Positions 18,179 through 27,138 of a DNA stretch of 45,077 bases are shown one piece after another. Location: contig CALMGU010000052.1 of assembly GCA_937865685.1 (NCBI GenBank), forward strand, positions 1 through 45,077, given 5' to 3'. The position numbers and the translations under genes are program-made. A model generated the notes under the pieces. It was not told where the DNA came from and searched no databases. It was given only the letters and a program-made list of their open reading frames with translations. Each line of letters starts with the position of its first letter. The first letter of the stretch is position 1. Origin of the DNA: an uncultured Alphaproteobacteria bacterium. GTDB taxonomy: Bacteria; Pseudomonadota; Alphaproteobacteria; Micropepsales; Micropepsaceae.

Positions 18179-19332
18179 GCGATCCTGTCGTCATCACCGG
18201 CCTTGCCCGCACTCCGATGGGCGGATTGCAAGGCGTGTTCGCGGATGTGACGGCACACGCGCTGGGCGCCGCCGCGATCCGTGAAGCCGTTGCCCGCGCC
18301 GGCGCACCCAACATCGACCAGACCATCATGGGCTGTGTATTGGGCGCGGGCCAGGGACAGGCACCTGCGCGCCAGGCTTCCAAAGGCGCTGGCCTTGGCG
18401 ACGATGTGCCCGCCACCACCATCAACAAAATGTGCGGTTCGGGCATGCAGGCCGCCATCCTGGCGCATGACATGCTGAAAGCGGAAAGCGCGGACTGCAT
18501 CGTGGCGGGCGGAATGGAGAGCATGACCAATGCGCCCTATCTCCTGGCGCGGCACCGCAAAGGCGCCCGCTTCGGCCATGACGCGGCATTGGATTCCATG
18601 CTGCTGGACGGGTTGGAAGACGCCTACGACAAAGGCAAACCGATGGGCGCCTTCGCAGAGGATACGGCGCGCACCTATCAAATCGGCCGCGCCGAGCAGG
18701 ATGAATATGCCTTGCGCTCATTGGAGCGCGCCAAGGCAGCGCAAGTGTCCGGCGCGTTCGATGCCGAGATCGTGCCGGTGACGGCGGGCAAAGAGATCAT
18801 TCGCATCGACGAACAGCCCGGCCGCGCCAAACCGGAAAAAATCCCCTCGCTCAAACCCGCCTTCGCGCCCGACGGCAGCATCACCGCCGCGTCTTCCGCC
18901 TCCATCTCCGATGGCGCAGCGGCGCTGGTTCTCACCCGCGAGAGCCGGGCGAAGACGCCGCCACTCGCCCGCATCATCGGCCATGCTAGCCACGCCCAGG
19001 CCCCTGCCCTCTTCACCACCGCGCCGGTGTTCGCCGTGCGCAAGCTGCTGAACCGGATCGGCTGGCGGGCGAGCGATGTGGATCTGTTCGAAATCAATGA
19101 AGCCTTCGCCGTGGTGGCGCTGGTGGCGATGCGAGAGCTCGATATTGCTCCGGATCGCATCAATGTGCATGGGGGCGCTTGCGCACTGGGCCATCCCATC
19201 GGCGCATCGGGTGCGCGCATTCTCGCCACCTTGATCTCGGCGCTCAAAGCAAAAGGGTTGAAACGCGGCGTGGCCAGCCTCTGCATTGGCGGCGGCGAAG
19301 CCACGGCGATGGCCGTCGAAATCCCCCGCTAA
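18175..19332 (+). CDS. Thiolase (acetyl-CoA C-acyltransferase)
   Basis: 385-residue type II thiolase, cytoplasmic, cleaving 3-ketoacyl-CoA or condensing acetyl-CoA. The active sites are complete: nucleophile C87 in INKMCGSGMQ, H340 in HGGACALGHPIG, and C370 in CIGGGEATA. EINEAFAVVAL is present as well. It overlaps the acyl-CoA dehydrogenase by ATGA. It could cleave 2-methylacetoacetyl-CoA (isoleucine) or acetoacetyl-CoA produced at the end of leucine breakdown. The stop lies two bases from the stop of putA on the other strand, with no room for a separate terminator. Confidence 0.9.
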   Translation: MSDPVVITGLARTPMGGLQGVFADVTAHALGAAAIREAVARAGAPNIDQTIMGCVLGAGQGQAPARQASKGAGLGDDVPATTINKMCGSGMQAAILAHDMLKAESADCIVAGGMESMTNAPYLLARHRKGARFGHDAALDSMLLDGLEDAYDKGKPMGAFAEDTARTYQIGRAEQDEYALRSLERAKAAQVSGAFDAEIVPVTAGKEIIRIDEQPGRAKPEKIPSLKPAFAPDGSITAASSASISDGAAALVLTRESRAKTPPLARIIGHASHAQAPALFTTAPVFAVRKLLNRIGWRASDVDLFEINEAFAVVALVAMRELDIAPDRINVHGGACALGHPIGASGARILATLISALKAKGLKRGVASLCIGGGEATAMAVEIPR

Positions 19333-19334
19333 GG

Positions 19335-22300
19335 TCAGAGATTCAGCAGCGCCGGATCGCCGCCCTGGGCCGCGATATTCACGCTGACGGCGCGTTCCAG
19401 GGCATAGCGGCTGAGCGCATGCGGACCGCCTGCCTTGGGACCGGTGCCGGACAGGCCCTCGCCGCCGAAAGGCTGCACCCCCACCACCGCACCGATGATC
19501 GAGCGATTGACATAGATATTGCCCGCCGGAACCAGTGCCCGAACCCGCGTGACAAAGCTCGCCAACCGCGAATGAATGCCCAATGTCAGGCCATAGCCTT
19601 TTTCGGCCAGGGCGCGCCCCGCCTGCTCCAACTCATCACTCTTGTAGCGCACCACATGCAAGATGGGTCCGAAGACTTCCCGGCCGGGAAGCTGCGCCAG
19701 CGCGATTTCCGCCATCACCGGCCCGAACAGAAGCGGTCCAGCGATGACCGGCTTCACCTCTTTGAGAATCTTCGCCGTGGTTTTCAAATGAACAAGATGC
19801 TTGTCCAGCGCCGCGCGTGCGTCCGCATCGATCACCGGCCCGATATCGGTGGCGAACTCCGACGGATCGCCCACGGCCAGAATATCCATCGCGCCCTTCA
19901 GGCCTTCGATCATCGCGTCCGCCGTTTCCTCCGGCAGGAACAACAGCCTGAGTGCCGAGCAGCGCTGCCCGGCGGAGCCGAAGGCCGACAGGATCACATC
20001 GTCGATCACCTGCTCGCGCTGGGCCGTGGTGTCCACGAACATGGCGTTGAGGCCGCCGGTTTCCGCGATCAGGGGAAGCAGTGCCCCATTGCGTGCCGCC
20101 AGAACCTTATTGATGGCGCGCGCGGTGTCGGTGCCGCCGGTAAAGGCGATCCCGGCCAGTTTGGGATGCGCTGAGAGCGCCGCGCCCACGGTCTCACCCC
20201 GTCCCGGCACCAGATGCAGCACATCGGGCGGCAGTCCTGCGCCCAGGAACAAGCGCACGGCTTCGGCGGCGATCAGCGGAGTTTGTTCGGCGGGCTTGGC
20301 CAGCACCGTGTTTCCGGCGGCCAGCGCCGCCGCAATCTGGCCCGTGAAGATCGCCAGGGGAAAATTCCAGGGCGAGATGCAAACGAAAACGCCGCGCCCA
20401 TGCAGTTCCAGCGCGTTGGTTTCGCCGGCCGGTCCCTTCAAGGTTACGGGCGCGCCAAAATCGCGCTCCGCCAGCAAGGCATAATAGCGGCAGAAATCGG
20501 CGGCTTCCCGCACTTCGCCGATGGCATCGGACCAGGTCTTGCCCGCTTCGCGCACGGCCAGCGCGATCAGGCGGCCGCGATGAACTTCCAGAGCATCGGC
20601 CATGGCGCGCAAAATCTCAGCCCGCGCCACCCCGCCCCGCGCATCCCAGTCCGGCTGTGCATGGGCGGCGGCAGCGAAGGCCGCTTCGATCTGCGCCTTG
20701 CCGGCTTCGGCGCTCTGCCCGATCTCGGAAAGGTCCAAGGGATTGCGCACGGCCTCAGGTGATCCTTCGGTCGTGGACGCGCCATTGATGACCGGGCGTC
20801 CGTCGCCATGCGGCAACGCGGCCAGACCGCCGCGCAACTCCTTGCGGACGGATTCGATGGAAAGATCGAGCCCCTCGCTGTTGCGGCGGTCGCCATACAT
20901 GTCGCGCGGCAAGGGAATCCGCGGATGCGGGCCGGGCTGCGCCTCCACCAGCGCGATGGGATCGACCGCCACCGTTTCCGGCGGTGTTTCATCATCCAGA
21001 AGCAGGTGCACGAAGCTGGTGTTGGCGCCGTTTTCCAGCAGCCGCCGTACCAGATAGGGCAGCAAATCTTCATGCGCCCCGACCGGCGCATAGGTACGCA
21101 GCGACAAAGCTCCGAATTGTTCCGCCGCCGCGTCGTACAGCACTTCGCCCATGCCATGCAGGCGCTGATGTTCGATCCTGACATCGCCCGCCATGGCGCG
21201 CACCGCCGCCAAAGTGTGAGCATTGTGGGTCGCGAATTGGCCATAGAGATGCGGCGCCGCGTCGATCAACGCCCTGGCGCAAACAAGATAGGACAGATCC
21301 GTGGCCGGTTTGGTGGTGAAGACGGGATAGCCCGGCCGCCCGCCCACCTGTGCCCGCTTGATCTCACTGTCCCAATAAGCGCCCTTGACCAGACGCACCA
21401 TCAAGCGGCGGCCGGTTTCCCGCGCCAACGCCGCCAGCTGGGCGATCACATCGGGCGCACGCTTCTGATAAGCCTGCACGGCAAGGCCCAGGCCGCGCCA
21501 CGATCCCAAACTGTCTTCCCGCGCCAACCGGTCCAACAGTTTCAGCGACAGCACCAGCCGGTCAGCCTCTTCGGCATCGAGGGCGAAATTGATGTCGGCC
21601 TTGGCCGCCAGCCCTGCGAGGCGCAGCAGGCGCGGATAGAGTTCGTCCCAGACCCGCTGCTCCTGGGTTGCTTCATAACGGGGCGACAAAGCCGACAGCT
21701 TCACGGAAATGCCATGGCCTTTTTCCGGCCCGTCATTTTCCGTTTTGGCCTTGCCGATGGCCGCGATGGCGTCGGCATACGCCTGCTCGTACCGATCGGC
21801 ATCGGCTTCCGTGCGCGCGCCTTCGCCCAGCATGTCGAACGAACACAACAGCTTTTCGCGATCCGCCCGCGCCAGCGCCGCCTCGATGGTGCGGCCCAGC
21901 ACGAATTGCTCGCCCATGATGCGGATGGCCTGGGCCACGGCGGTGCGGACGATGGGCTCTCCCACCCGAAGCGCCAGCCGCCGGATCACGCCGGGGCCGT
22001 CGACGGTGTCTTCGATATCGACCCAGCGGCCGGTCAGCATCAATCCCCAGGTCGAGGCATTCACGAACAGATTGTCGGATTGGCCCAGATGCGCGGCCCA
22101 GTCGGCGGCGGCGATCTTCTCGGCGATCAACCGGTCGCGGGTCGCCGTGTCGGGCGTGCGCAGCAACGCCTCCGCCAGACCCATCAGTGCCAGGCCTTCC
22201 TGGGTGTTGAGGGAAAATTCCGCCAGAAAACTTTCCACCAGACCCTGGCGGCGTGTGATCTCGCGGGCCCGGCGGACCAGGCCCGCCGCGGTATTCTTCA

Positions 22301-22409
22301 CCGATGCGCGCAAGGCAGGCGGCAAAGGCTGGGCCGCCAGCAATGCCGCGACGGCCTCGCGCTCGTCGCGATACTTTCCGGCGTCCAGAAGATTCCAAGC
22401 CGCGGACAT
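19335..22409 (-). CDS. putA: Bifunctional proline dehydrogenase / L-glutamate gamma-semialdehyde dehydrogenase
   Basis: 1,024 residues, the size of short PutA proteins without the DNA-binding ribbon-helix-helix, so it is not self-regulating. The proline dehydrogenase half has SFDMLGEGARTEADADRY, ISVKLSALSPRYE, the FAD/proline blocks LMVRLVKGAYWDSEIKRAQ and FATHNAHT, and LLENGANTSFVH. The aldehyde dehydrogenase half has CISPWNFPLAIFTG, AFTGGTDTA, IAETGGLNAM, and nucleophile C817 in SAGQRCSALR. It oxidises proline, and glutamate semialdehyde made by RocD, to glutamate. ATG 22409 fits the N-terminal length of Bradyrhizobium PutA; GTG 22457, overlapping the rocD stop as GTGA, is an alternative. 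Confidence 0.94.
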   Translation of the reverse strand: MSAAWNLLDAGKYRDEREAVAALLAAQPLPPALRASVKNTAAGLVRRAREITRRQGLVESFLAEFSLNTQEGLALMGLAEALLRTPDTATRDRLIAEKIAAADWAAHLGQSDNLFVNASTWGLMLTGRWVDIEDTVDGPGVIRRLALRVGEPIVRTAVAQAIRIMGEQFVLGRTIEAALARADREKLLCSFDMLGEGARTEADADRYEQAYADAIAAIGKAKTENDGPEKGHGISVKLSALSPRYEATQEQRVWDELYPRLLRLAGLAAKADINFALDAEEADRLVLSLKLLDRLAREDSLGSWRGLGLAVQAYQKRAPDVIAQLAALARETGRRLMVRLVKGAYWDSEIKRAQVGGRPGYPVFTTKPATDLSYLVCARALIDAAPHLYGQFATHNAHTLAAVRAMAGDVRIEHQRLHGMGEVLYDAAAEQFGALSLRTYAPVGAHEDLLPYLVRRLLENGANTSFVHLLLDDETPPETVAVDPIALVEAQPGPHPRIPLPRDMYGDRRNSEGLDLSIESVRKELRGGLAALPHGDGRPVINGASTTEGSPEAVRNPLDLSEIGQSAEAGKAQIEAAFAAAAHAQPDWDARGGVARAEILRAMADALEVHRGRLIALAVREAGKTWSDAIGEVREAADFCRYYALLAERDFGAPVTLKGPAGETNALELHGRGVFVCISPWNFPLAIFTGQIAAALAAGNTVLAKPAEQTPLIAAEAVRLFLGAGLPPDVLHLVPGRGETVGAALSAHPKLAGIAFTGGTDTARAINKVLAARNGALLPLIAETGGLNAMFVDTTAQREQVIDDVILSAFGSAGQRCSALRLLFLPEETADAMIEGLKGAMDILAVGDPSEFATDIGPVIDADARAALDKHLVHLKTTAKILKEVKPVIAGPLLFGPVMAEIALAQLPGREVFGPILHVVRYKSDELEQAGRALAEKGYGLTLGIHSRLASFVTRVRALVPAGNIYVNRSIIGAVVGVQPFGGEGLSGTGPKAGGPHALSRYALERAVSVNIAAQGGDPALLNL

Positions 22410-22453
22410 GGGCGCATTTATACCCGAACATGCCGCAATGGGACGGGTCAGAT

Positions 22454-23677
22454 TCACGCCAGGACGGCCTTGAACTGATCGCCGATCCAGTCAGCCTGCG
22501 CATCCGTCAAGATCAGCGGCGGCGCAATGCGGATGGTATGGTCGTGGGTTTCCTTGGCCAGCAGCCCCCGTGCCTGCAGGGCTTCGCAGATCGGCCGCGC
22601 GCCGCCTGCTTCAGCGTCCAGCTCGACCGCCAGCATCAGGCCCTGCCCGCGCACTTCCTTCACCAGGTTGGAGCGGATCGCTTCCAGATTCTGTTTCAGC
22701 CGCGCGCCAACCCGTGCCGCGTTTTCGATCATGCCTTCCTCGACCAGCACTTTCAGCGCCATCCGCGCCACCGCGCAGGCGAGCGGATTGCCGCCAAAGG
22801 TCGAGCCATGCTCGCCCGGATGCAGCACGCTCATCGCTTCATTGTTCGAAAGCACCGCCGAAACCGGATAGAAGCCGCCCGCCAGCGCCTTGCCGATGAT
22901 GGTGAGATCCGCTTCGACGCCGTCATGCTCTTCGGCCAGAAGCTTGCCGGTGCGGCCAAGTCCGGTCTGAATTTCATCCAGAATGAACAACACATTGTTG
23001 CGGGTGCAAAGCTCGCGCGCTTTCCTCAGATATCCGGGCGGGGGAATGATCACGCCGGCTTCGCCCTGGATCGGCTCGACCAGAAAGGCCACCGTGTTGG
23101 GCGTGATGGCCGCTTCCAGCGCGGCGCTGTCGCCGAACGGCACTATCTTGAAACCGGCGGAGAACGGCCCGAAGCCTTCGCGCGAACCCGGATCGCTGGA
23201 AAAGCCCACAATGGTGATGGTGCGGCCATGGAAATTGTTGGCGCAGACAATGATCTCAGCCTGGCCCGCCGGCACGCCCTTGACCGCATAGCCCCACTTG
23301 CGGGCCAGCTTGAGGGCGCTTTCCACCGCTTCGGCGCCAGAATTCATCGGCAGCACCTTGTGCGCACGGGTGAGCGCGCAAACTTCTTCATAGAACAGCG
23401 CCAACTGGTCGTTGCGGAACGCCCGCGACGTCAGAGTGAGGCGCGAGGCCTGCTCGGTCAGCGCGGCCAGGATACGGGGATGGCAATGACCCTGATTGAC
23501 GGCGGAATAGGCGGACAGACAATCCATATAGCGCCGCCCGTCCACGTCCCAGACATAAACGCCTTCTCCGCGCCTGAGCACCACGTCCAGCGGCTTGTAA
23601 TTCATCGCGCCGAATTCATTTTCCCGGGCGATGAAGTCCTCGGCGCTTTGCAGAGTCTGGGGCGCGAAGTGGTTCAT
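22454..23677 (-). CDS. rocD: Ornithine aminotransferase
   Basis: 407-residue class III PLP aminotransferase. It carries [18 protein letters not shown], the ornithine-aminotransferase form of this block. [33 protein letters not shown] and [14 protein letters not shown] (PLP aspartate D234) follow, then the PLP lysine K263 in [15 protein letters not shown], and [12 protein letters not shown]. It converts ornithine and 2-oxoglutarate to glutamate semialdehyde and glutamate. Upstream (7-base gap) is the amidinotransferase-fold hydrolase that may supply ornithine; downstream is PutA, which takes the product. The gene order therefore follows the pathway order. Confidence 0.94.
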   Translation of the reverse strand: MNHFAPQTLQSAEDFIARENEFGAMNYKPLDVVLRRGEGVYVWDVDGRRYMDCLSAYSAVNQGHCHPRILAALTEQASRLTLTSRAFRNDQLALFYEEVCALTRAHKVLPMNSGAEAVESALKLARKWGYAVKGVPAGQAEIIVCANNFHGRTITIVGFSSDPGSREGFGPFSAGFKIVPFGDSAALEAAITPNTVAFLVEPIQGEAGVIIPPPGYLRKARELCTRNNVLFILDEIQTGLGRTGKLLAEEHDGVEADLTIIGKALAGGFYPVSAVLSNNEAMSVLHPGEHGSTFGGNPLACAVARMALKVLVEEGMIENAARVGARLKQNLEAIRSNLVKEVRGQGLMLAVELDAEAGGARPICEALQARGLLAKETHDHTIRIAPPLILTDAQADWIGDQFKAVLA

Positions 23678-23684
23678 GATCTCC

Positions 23685-24566
23685 TCATTCCGCCGCGCGC
23701 ATCGCGGCCTGGGTTTCGCTCTTGCGATCCAGGCGCAAGGTCATGCAATAGGCGCCGCCGCCCGAAAGGATGAACGGCGACAGATCGACTTCCGCCAGGC
23801 TGTAGCCCAGCGCGCGCAGCTTGGCGCGCAAAGAGGCCGGCGCCTTCGCCATCACGATGTGGGTCCCGATATTGACGGCGTTGACGCAGAAGGCAGCCGC
23901 TTCTTCATCCGTCGCTTCGATCCGGTCCTTCTTGCGGATATGGGTGCGGATGATCGCCTGGCTCTGCGGCGTGAAAGCGGGCGGATAATAAAGAACCTTG
24001 CCTCCCGCCAAGGGGCAGAAACACGTGTCCAGATGATAGAAGCGGTCGGTGGCCAGTTCGAGACCCACCACCTGCTGGCCGAACACGGACTCGATCACGG
24101 GAAGCGAATTGGCGGTGGAACGCTGGCCGTAACCCGCCCAGAAAAATCCACGGTCCTTATCCCAGATGCAATCGCCCGCGCCTTCCTGCAGCACCTTGTT
24201 CGGCAATTCGATTACGTCGTTGAGCAATCCCCGCGCCTTCAGCGCCAGGAAGGCGTCGCGAAACACCGCCTCTTCACCCTGGCGTTCGGGATGACGGAAA
24301 CGCGCCACCAGCGCGCGGCCATCCAGCACGATGGCGGCATTGGCGGGGAAAACCAGGTCGGGCAGGTCTTCGACCGCGCCGACGATCTCGACTTGCGCGC
24401 CTGCTTTTTCCAGTTCGCTGCGAAGAGCGGACGCGCTCTTTGCGGCGGCGGCGGTCAAGGCGGCGGGATCGGCTTTCCACGCATCCGGCCGCATCCAGGG
24501 ATTGATCTGATAGGTCACCCCGAAATGACGGGCATCGGTCATCAAAAACAGTGGCTTGTCGGTCAT
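23685..24566 (-). CDS. Amidinotransferase-fold hydrolase (arginine deiminase/DDAH/CtlX-like), candidate ornithine-forming
   Basis: 293 residues of the pentein superfamily. The residues expected of the Cys-His-acid site are visible: acidic EGAGDCIWD (E128, D132), HLDTCFCPL with H178 and D180, and the nucleophilic cysteine C274 in [13 protein letters not shown]. The N-terminal FPANAAIV block is as in arginine-dihydrolase and citrulline-hydrolase (CtlX-type) relatives, not classical arginine deiminase. First gene of an operon with rocD and putA, so a product of ornithine, from arginine or citrulline, fits best. Dimethylarginine hydrolysis to citrulline is an alternative. ATG 24566 has GGGGA upstream; the frame to 24599 is not needed. 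Confidence 0.8.
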   Translation of the reverse strand: MTDKPLFLMTDARHFGVTYQINPWMRPDAWKADPAALTAAAAKSASALRSELEKAGAQVEIVGAVEDLPDLVFPANAAIVLDGRALVARFRHPERQGEEAVFRDAFLALKARGLLNDVIELPNKVLQEGAGDCIWDKDRGFFWAGYGQRSTANSLPVIESVFGQQVVGLELATDRFYHLDTCFCPLAGGKVLYYPPAFTPQSQAIIRTHIRKKDRIEATDEEAAAFCVNAVNIGTHIVMAKAPASLRAKLRALGYSLAEVDLSPFILSGGGAYCMTLRLDRKSETQAAMRAAE

Positions 24567-24680
24567 CGCGGGGTCCCCAGATTCGCCTTGCAATTCCATC
24601 CCGGTCCACGGCTAGCGGAAAGCCAGCAATCTGATAGAATTCGCCAATAATTTAGCATTTCGTCAAATAATGGTGACGAT
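24567..24680. promoter_or_regulatory. Divergent control region of ornithine operon and second Lrp-type gene
   Basis: 114 bases between divergent start codons, with an AT-rich core at 24625-24675 in otherwise GC-rich sequence. A TTGACG reading leftward (about 24661-24666) could be a -35 for the ornithine operon, and TAGAAT at 24635-24640 a -10 for the regulator gene. Neither has a well-placed partner. No palindrome as clear as that at the bkd operon was found. Confidence 0.35.
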
Positions 24681-25103
24681 ATGACAGACGAGGTCGACCG
24701 CAAGCTTTTGGCCCTGCTCCGTGCCAATGCCCGCGAGCCCGCGGCAGCCTTGGCGAAAAAGCTGAAAATCTCGCGCGGGACGGTGCAGAACCGCATTGCC
24801 CGGATGCTGGCCACCGGCGCCATCAGCGGCTTCACGGTGCGCACCGCGCCGGAACTGGAAACTGGCCGCGTGCGGGCGGTGATGTCCATCGCCATCCAGG
24901 GCGAGCAATCCGGAAAAGTGATCAAGGCCCTGAACGGGTTCCCGCAGGTGGAACGCATCTACACCACCAACGGGCGTTGGGATCTGGTCGCGGAGATCAA
25001 CACCGCGACCCTGGCGGATTTCAGCGCGGCGCTGGATCAGATTCGCTTGATCGAAGGAATCGCCGCGACGGAAACGTCACTTCTGCTGGCCAGCGCAAAA
25101 TAA
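24681..25103 (+). CDS. Lrp/AsnC family regulator of the ornithine/proline operon
   Basis: 140 residues. The N-terminal helix-turn-helix is EVDRKLLALLRANAREPAAA, then LAKKLKISRGTVQNRIARML. The C-terminal RAM domain includes VMSIAIQGEQSGKVIKALN and the strand TTNGRWDLVAEINT. It is divergent from the amidinotransferase hydrolase-rocD-putA operon, as PutR or other Lrp-type activators of arginine, ornithine or proline catabolism are in other Proteobacteria. Which amino acid it senses is not visible. It is clearly different in sequence from the other Lrp-type protein in this window, so the two are not a recent duplication. Confidence 0.9.
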   Translation: MTDEVDRKLLALLRANAREPAAALAKKLKISRGTVQNRIARMLATGAISGFTVRTAPELETGRVRAVMSIAIQGEQSGKVIKALNGFPQVERIYTTNGRWDLVAEINTATLADFSAALDQIRLIEGIAATETSLLLASAK

Positions 25104-25217
25104 ACACAACGTGGCCTATTAGGCGCGGCATGTCCTGCGGTTAACGCTGTCACGCAATGACCGCGGGTTTGTTCGTCCTGCCCCAAGGCGTAAGATGCGC
25201 CGCATGGAGACAAGGTC
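25104..25217 (+). promoter_or_regulatory. phhA leader
   Basis: 114 bases before phhA. A GGAGACAAGG Shine-Dalgarno-rich stretch ends about six bases before the ATG. No convincing -35/-10 pair or palindrome was found. Confidence 0.25.
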
Positions 25218-26081
25218 ATGACCGCCAGCCTTGCAGCACGCCCGTCCGGCACCGCGCCCGACTGGACCATTCCGCAAGCCTGGAACAGTTATTCCGCTGA
25301 AGAGCATGCGGTCTGGGATACGCTTTATGCGCGCCAGATCGCATTGCTGAAGGAGCGCGCCAGCGCGCCATTCCTGCGCGGGCTGGACACGCTGCGCATG
25401 TCCCGGTCCGGAATTCCGGATTTCGAGGAATTGTCCGAACGGCTTCACAAATTGACCGGCTGGCGGGTGGTGGCGGTTCCGGGCCTGGTTCCCGATGATG
25501 TGTTTTTCGATCATCTCGCCAACCGGCGCTTTGTCGCCGGACGCTTCATCCGCAAGCCGGATCAGCTCGATTACCTGGAAGAGCCTGATGTGTTTCATGA
25601 CCTGTTCGGGCATGTGCCGCTGCTCACCGATCCTGTCTTCGCCGATTACATGCAGGCCTATGGGCTTGGTGGGCTTCGCGCGATCACCTTCCATTCCCTG
25701 CAGAAGCTGGCGCGGCTTTACTGGTACACGGTGGAATTCGGGCTGATCCGCGAGCAAGGGAATTTGCGTCTTTACGGCGCCGGCATCGTCTCCAGCTTCG
25801 GCGAATCCGTGTTCGCGCTGGAAAGCGGTTCGCCTAACCGGATTGCGTTCGATCTGGAACGGGTGATGCGGACGCGCTACCGCATCGACGACTATCAGCA
25901 GAGCTATTTCGTGATCGACAGTTTCCAGGAATTGCTGCACCAGACCGCCGACGCGGATTTCGCACCTTTGTATGACCGGCTGGAGCATCTGGGCGACATC
26001 ACGCCCGATGCGATCATCGCGTCGGACCAGGTTCTGCATCGCGGGCTGCAAGATCGCAATTATTCCGGGACCAAAGGTTGA
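25218..26081 (+). CDS. phhA: Phenylalanine 4-monooxygenase
   Basis: 287 residues, the catalytic-domain-only bacterial form without the ACT regulatory domain of animal enzymes. It is a non-haem iron, pterin-dependent hydroxylase converting phenylalanine to tyrosine. The iron ligands H127 and H132 lie in VFHDLFGHVP and E173 in LYWYTVEFGL. LYGAGIVSSFGES and the C-terminal YQQSYFVIDSFQEL are also typical. It needs tetrahydrobiopterin and a carbinolamine dehydratase (PhhB), which is not in the window. The stop overlaps the possible TTG start of the LpxR-like gene by TTGA. Confidence 0.95.
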   Translation: MTASLAARPSGTAPDWTIPQAWNSYSAEEHAVWDTLYARQIALLKERASAPFLRGLDTLRMSRSGIPDFEELSERLHKLTGWRVVAVPGLVPDDVFFDHLANRRFVAGRFIRKPDQLDYLEEPDVFHDLFGHVPLLTDPVFADYMQAYGLGGLRAITFHSLQKLARLYWYTVEFGLIREQGNLRLYGAGIVSSFGESVFALESGSPNRIAFDLERVMRTRYRIDDYQQSYFVIDSFQELLHQTADADFAPLYDRLEHLGDITPDAIIASDQVLHRGLQDRNYSGTKG

Positions 26082-27088
26082 GACGGCGGACCGTGCGACG
26101 CTTCCGCCGCAGGCCGGCCGCGCTGGCCTTCATTTTGTCTTTGGCGATTCCGGCGGCCTCCGCCCACGCGGCCGATCCTTCCGGCACCCTCACCACGGTG
26201 TTCGAGAATGATCTTTTCTACCGCACCGACCGCGACTACACCAACGGCATAGAGTTCAATTGGAGTCCGGCGGGACGCGCATCGGAGCTGCTCCCCGAAT
26301 TCCTCGCGAACATGCCCCCCGGACTGTTCCCGCGCGACACCACGCGGGTGAATTATAGCCTGGGCCAATTGATGTTCACGCCGGAAGATACCGCCGCTTA
26401 TGATCCGCCCCTGACGCAGCGGCCTTATGCCGGATACCTCTATGGCGCGCTGGCGCTCACATCGACCGGTCCCGGCACGGAAGAGCAGTTGCGCATTCAG
26501 TTGGGCGCTGTTGGGCCGGCATCCCTGGCGGCCGACAGCCAGGATCTGATCCACCGGCTGCGCGGCTTCGCTCTTCCCCAAGGCTGGCACACCCAATTGC
26601 GCGACGAGCCCGGCCTGGTGGTGTCGTATCAGGCGACGCAAGAGGCTGTGTCCTTGGCGCTGCCGGGGGATTTCGCGTTCGACATCAAAGCCAATGCGGG
26701 CGGCGCGATGGGCAATGTCTTCGATTATGCCAGCGCGGGCGCGGTGGCGCGGATCGGCATCAATATGCCGGACGACAGCGCCCCGCCCCAGATCGAACCG
26801 GGCCGCCCCTCCTCTTATTATTACGATTCCAAGCCGGACCTGGGCGCTTATGTCTTTGCCGGCATCCAGGGCCGGGCAGTCGCCCGCAATCTCTTTCTCG
26901 ACGGCAACAGCTTTCAAGACAGCCGCAGCGTGGAGAAAGAGAATTTCGTGGGCGAAGTTTCCTTCGGGGGAGCACTGGACTTCGAACGCTTCCGCCTCGC
27001 CTTTGTTCACGTCATCCGGTCCCGGGAATACAAGACCCAACCGGGCTTCGACCAATTCGGCACCCTCAGCCTGGCGGTCAATTTCTAA
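26078..27088 (+). CDS. LpxR-like outer-membrane lipid A deacylase family protein (DUF2219)
   Basis: 336 residues with a long basic N-terminus, a signal peptide core (ALAFILSLAIPAASAHA), and the LpxR family blocks. These are TTVFENDLFYRTDRDYTNGI (read in two parts, with the Asn/Asp-rich site), then LTQRPYAGYLYGALAL, and a series of beta strands ending with the aromatic SLAVNF, a usual outer-membrane barrel signature. LpxR removes the 3'-acyloxyacyl chain of lipid A in Salmonella. The family is wide, and enzyme activity here is inferred. Two starts are possible, TTG 26078 overlapping phhA or GTG 26093; neither has a strong ribosome site. Co-transcription with phhA is likely from the overlap but the functions are unrelated. 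Confidence 0.78.
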   Translation: MRRRTVRRFRRRPAALAFILSLAIPAASAHAADPSGTLTTVFENDLFYRTDRDYTNGIEFNWSPAGRASELLPEFLANMPPGLFPRDTTRVNYSLGQLMFTPEDTAAYDPPLTQRPYAGYLYGALALTSTGPGTEEQLRIQLGAVGPASLAADSQDLIHRLRGFALPQGWHTQLRDEPGLVVSYQATQEAVSLALPGDFAFDIKANAGGAMGNVFDYASAGAVARIGINMPDDSAPPQIEPGRPSSYYYDSKPDLGAYVFAGIQGRAVARNLFLDGNSFQDSRSVEKENFVGEVSFGGALDFERFRLAFVHVIRSREYKTQPGFDQFGTLSLAVNF

Positions 27089-27138
27089 TCGGCCCGGCGC
27101 GATATAAGCTTCCGGCCTGCCCGCCGATGGAGTCGCGC

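Noticed and set aside
22410..22457. GTG 22457 as the putA start overlapping the rocD stop
   Set aside because: Possible, but no ribosome site is seen and the ATG at 22409 gives the N-terminal length known for short PutA proteins.
20808..22478. 556-codon plus-strand frame opposite putA
   Set aside because: Shadow of the putA coding strand; His/Gln/Arg-rich and without domains.
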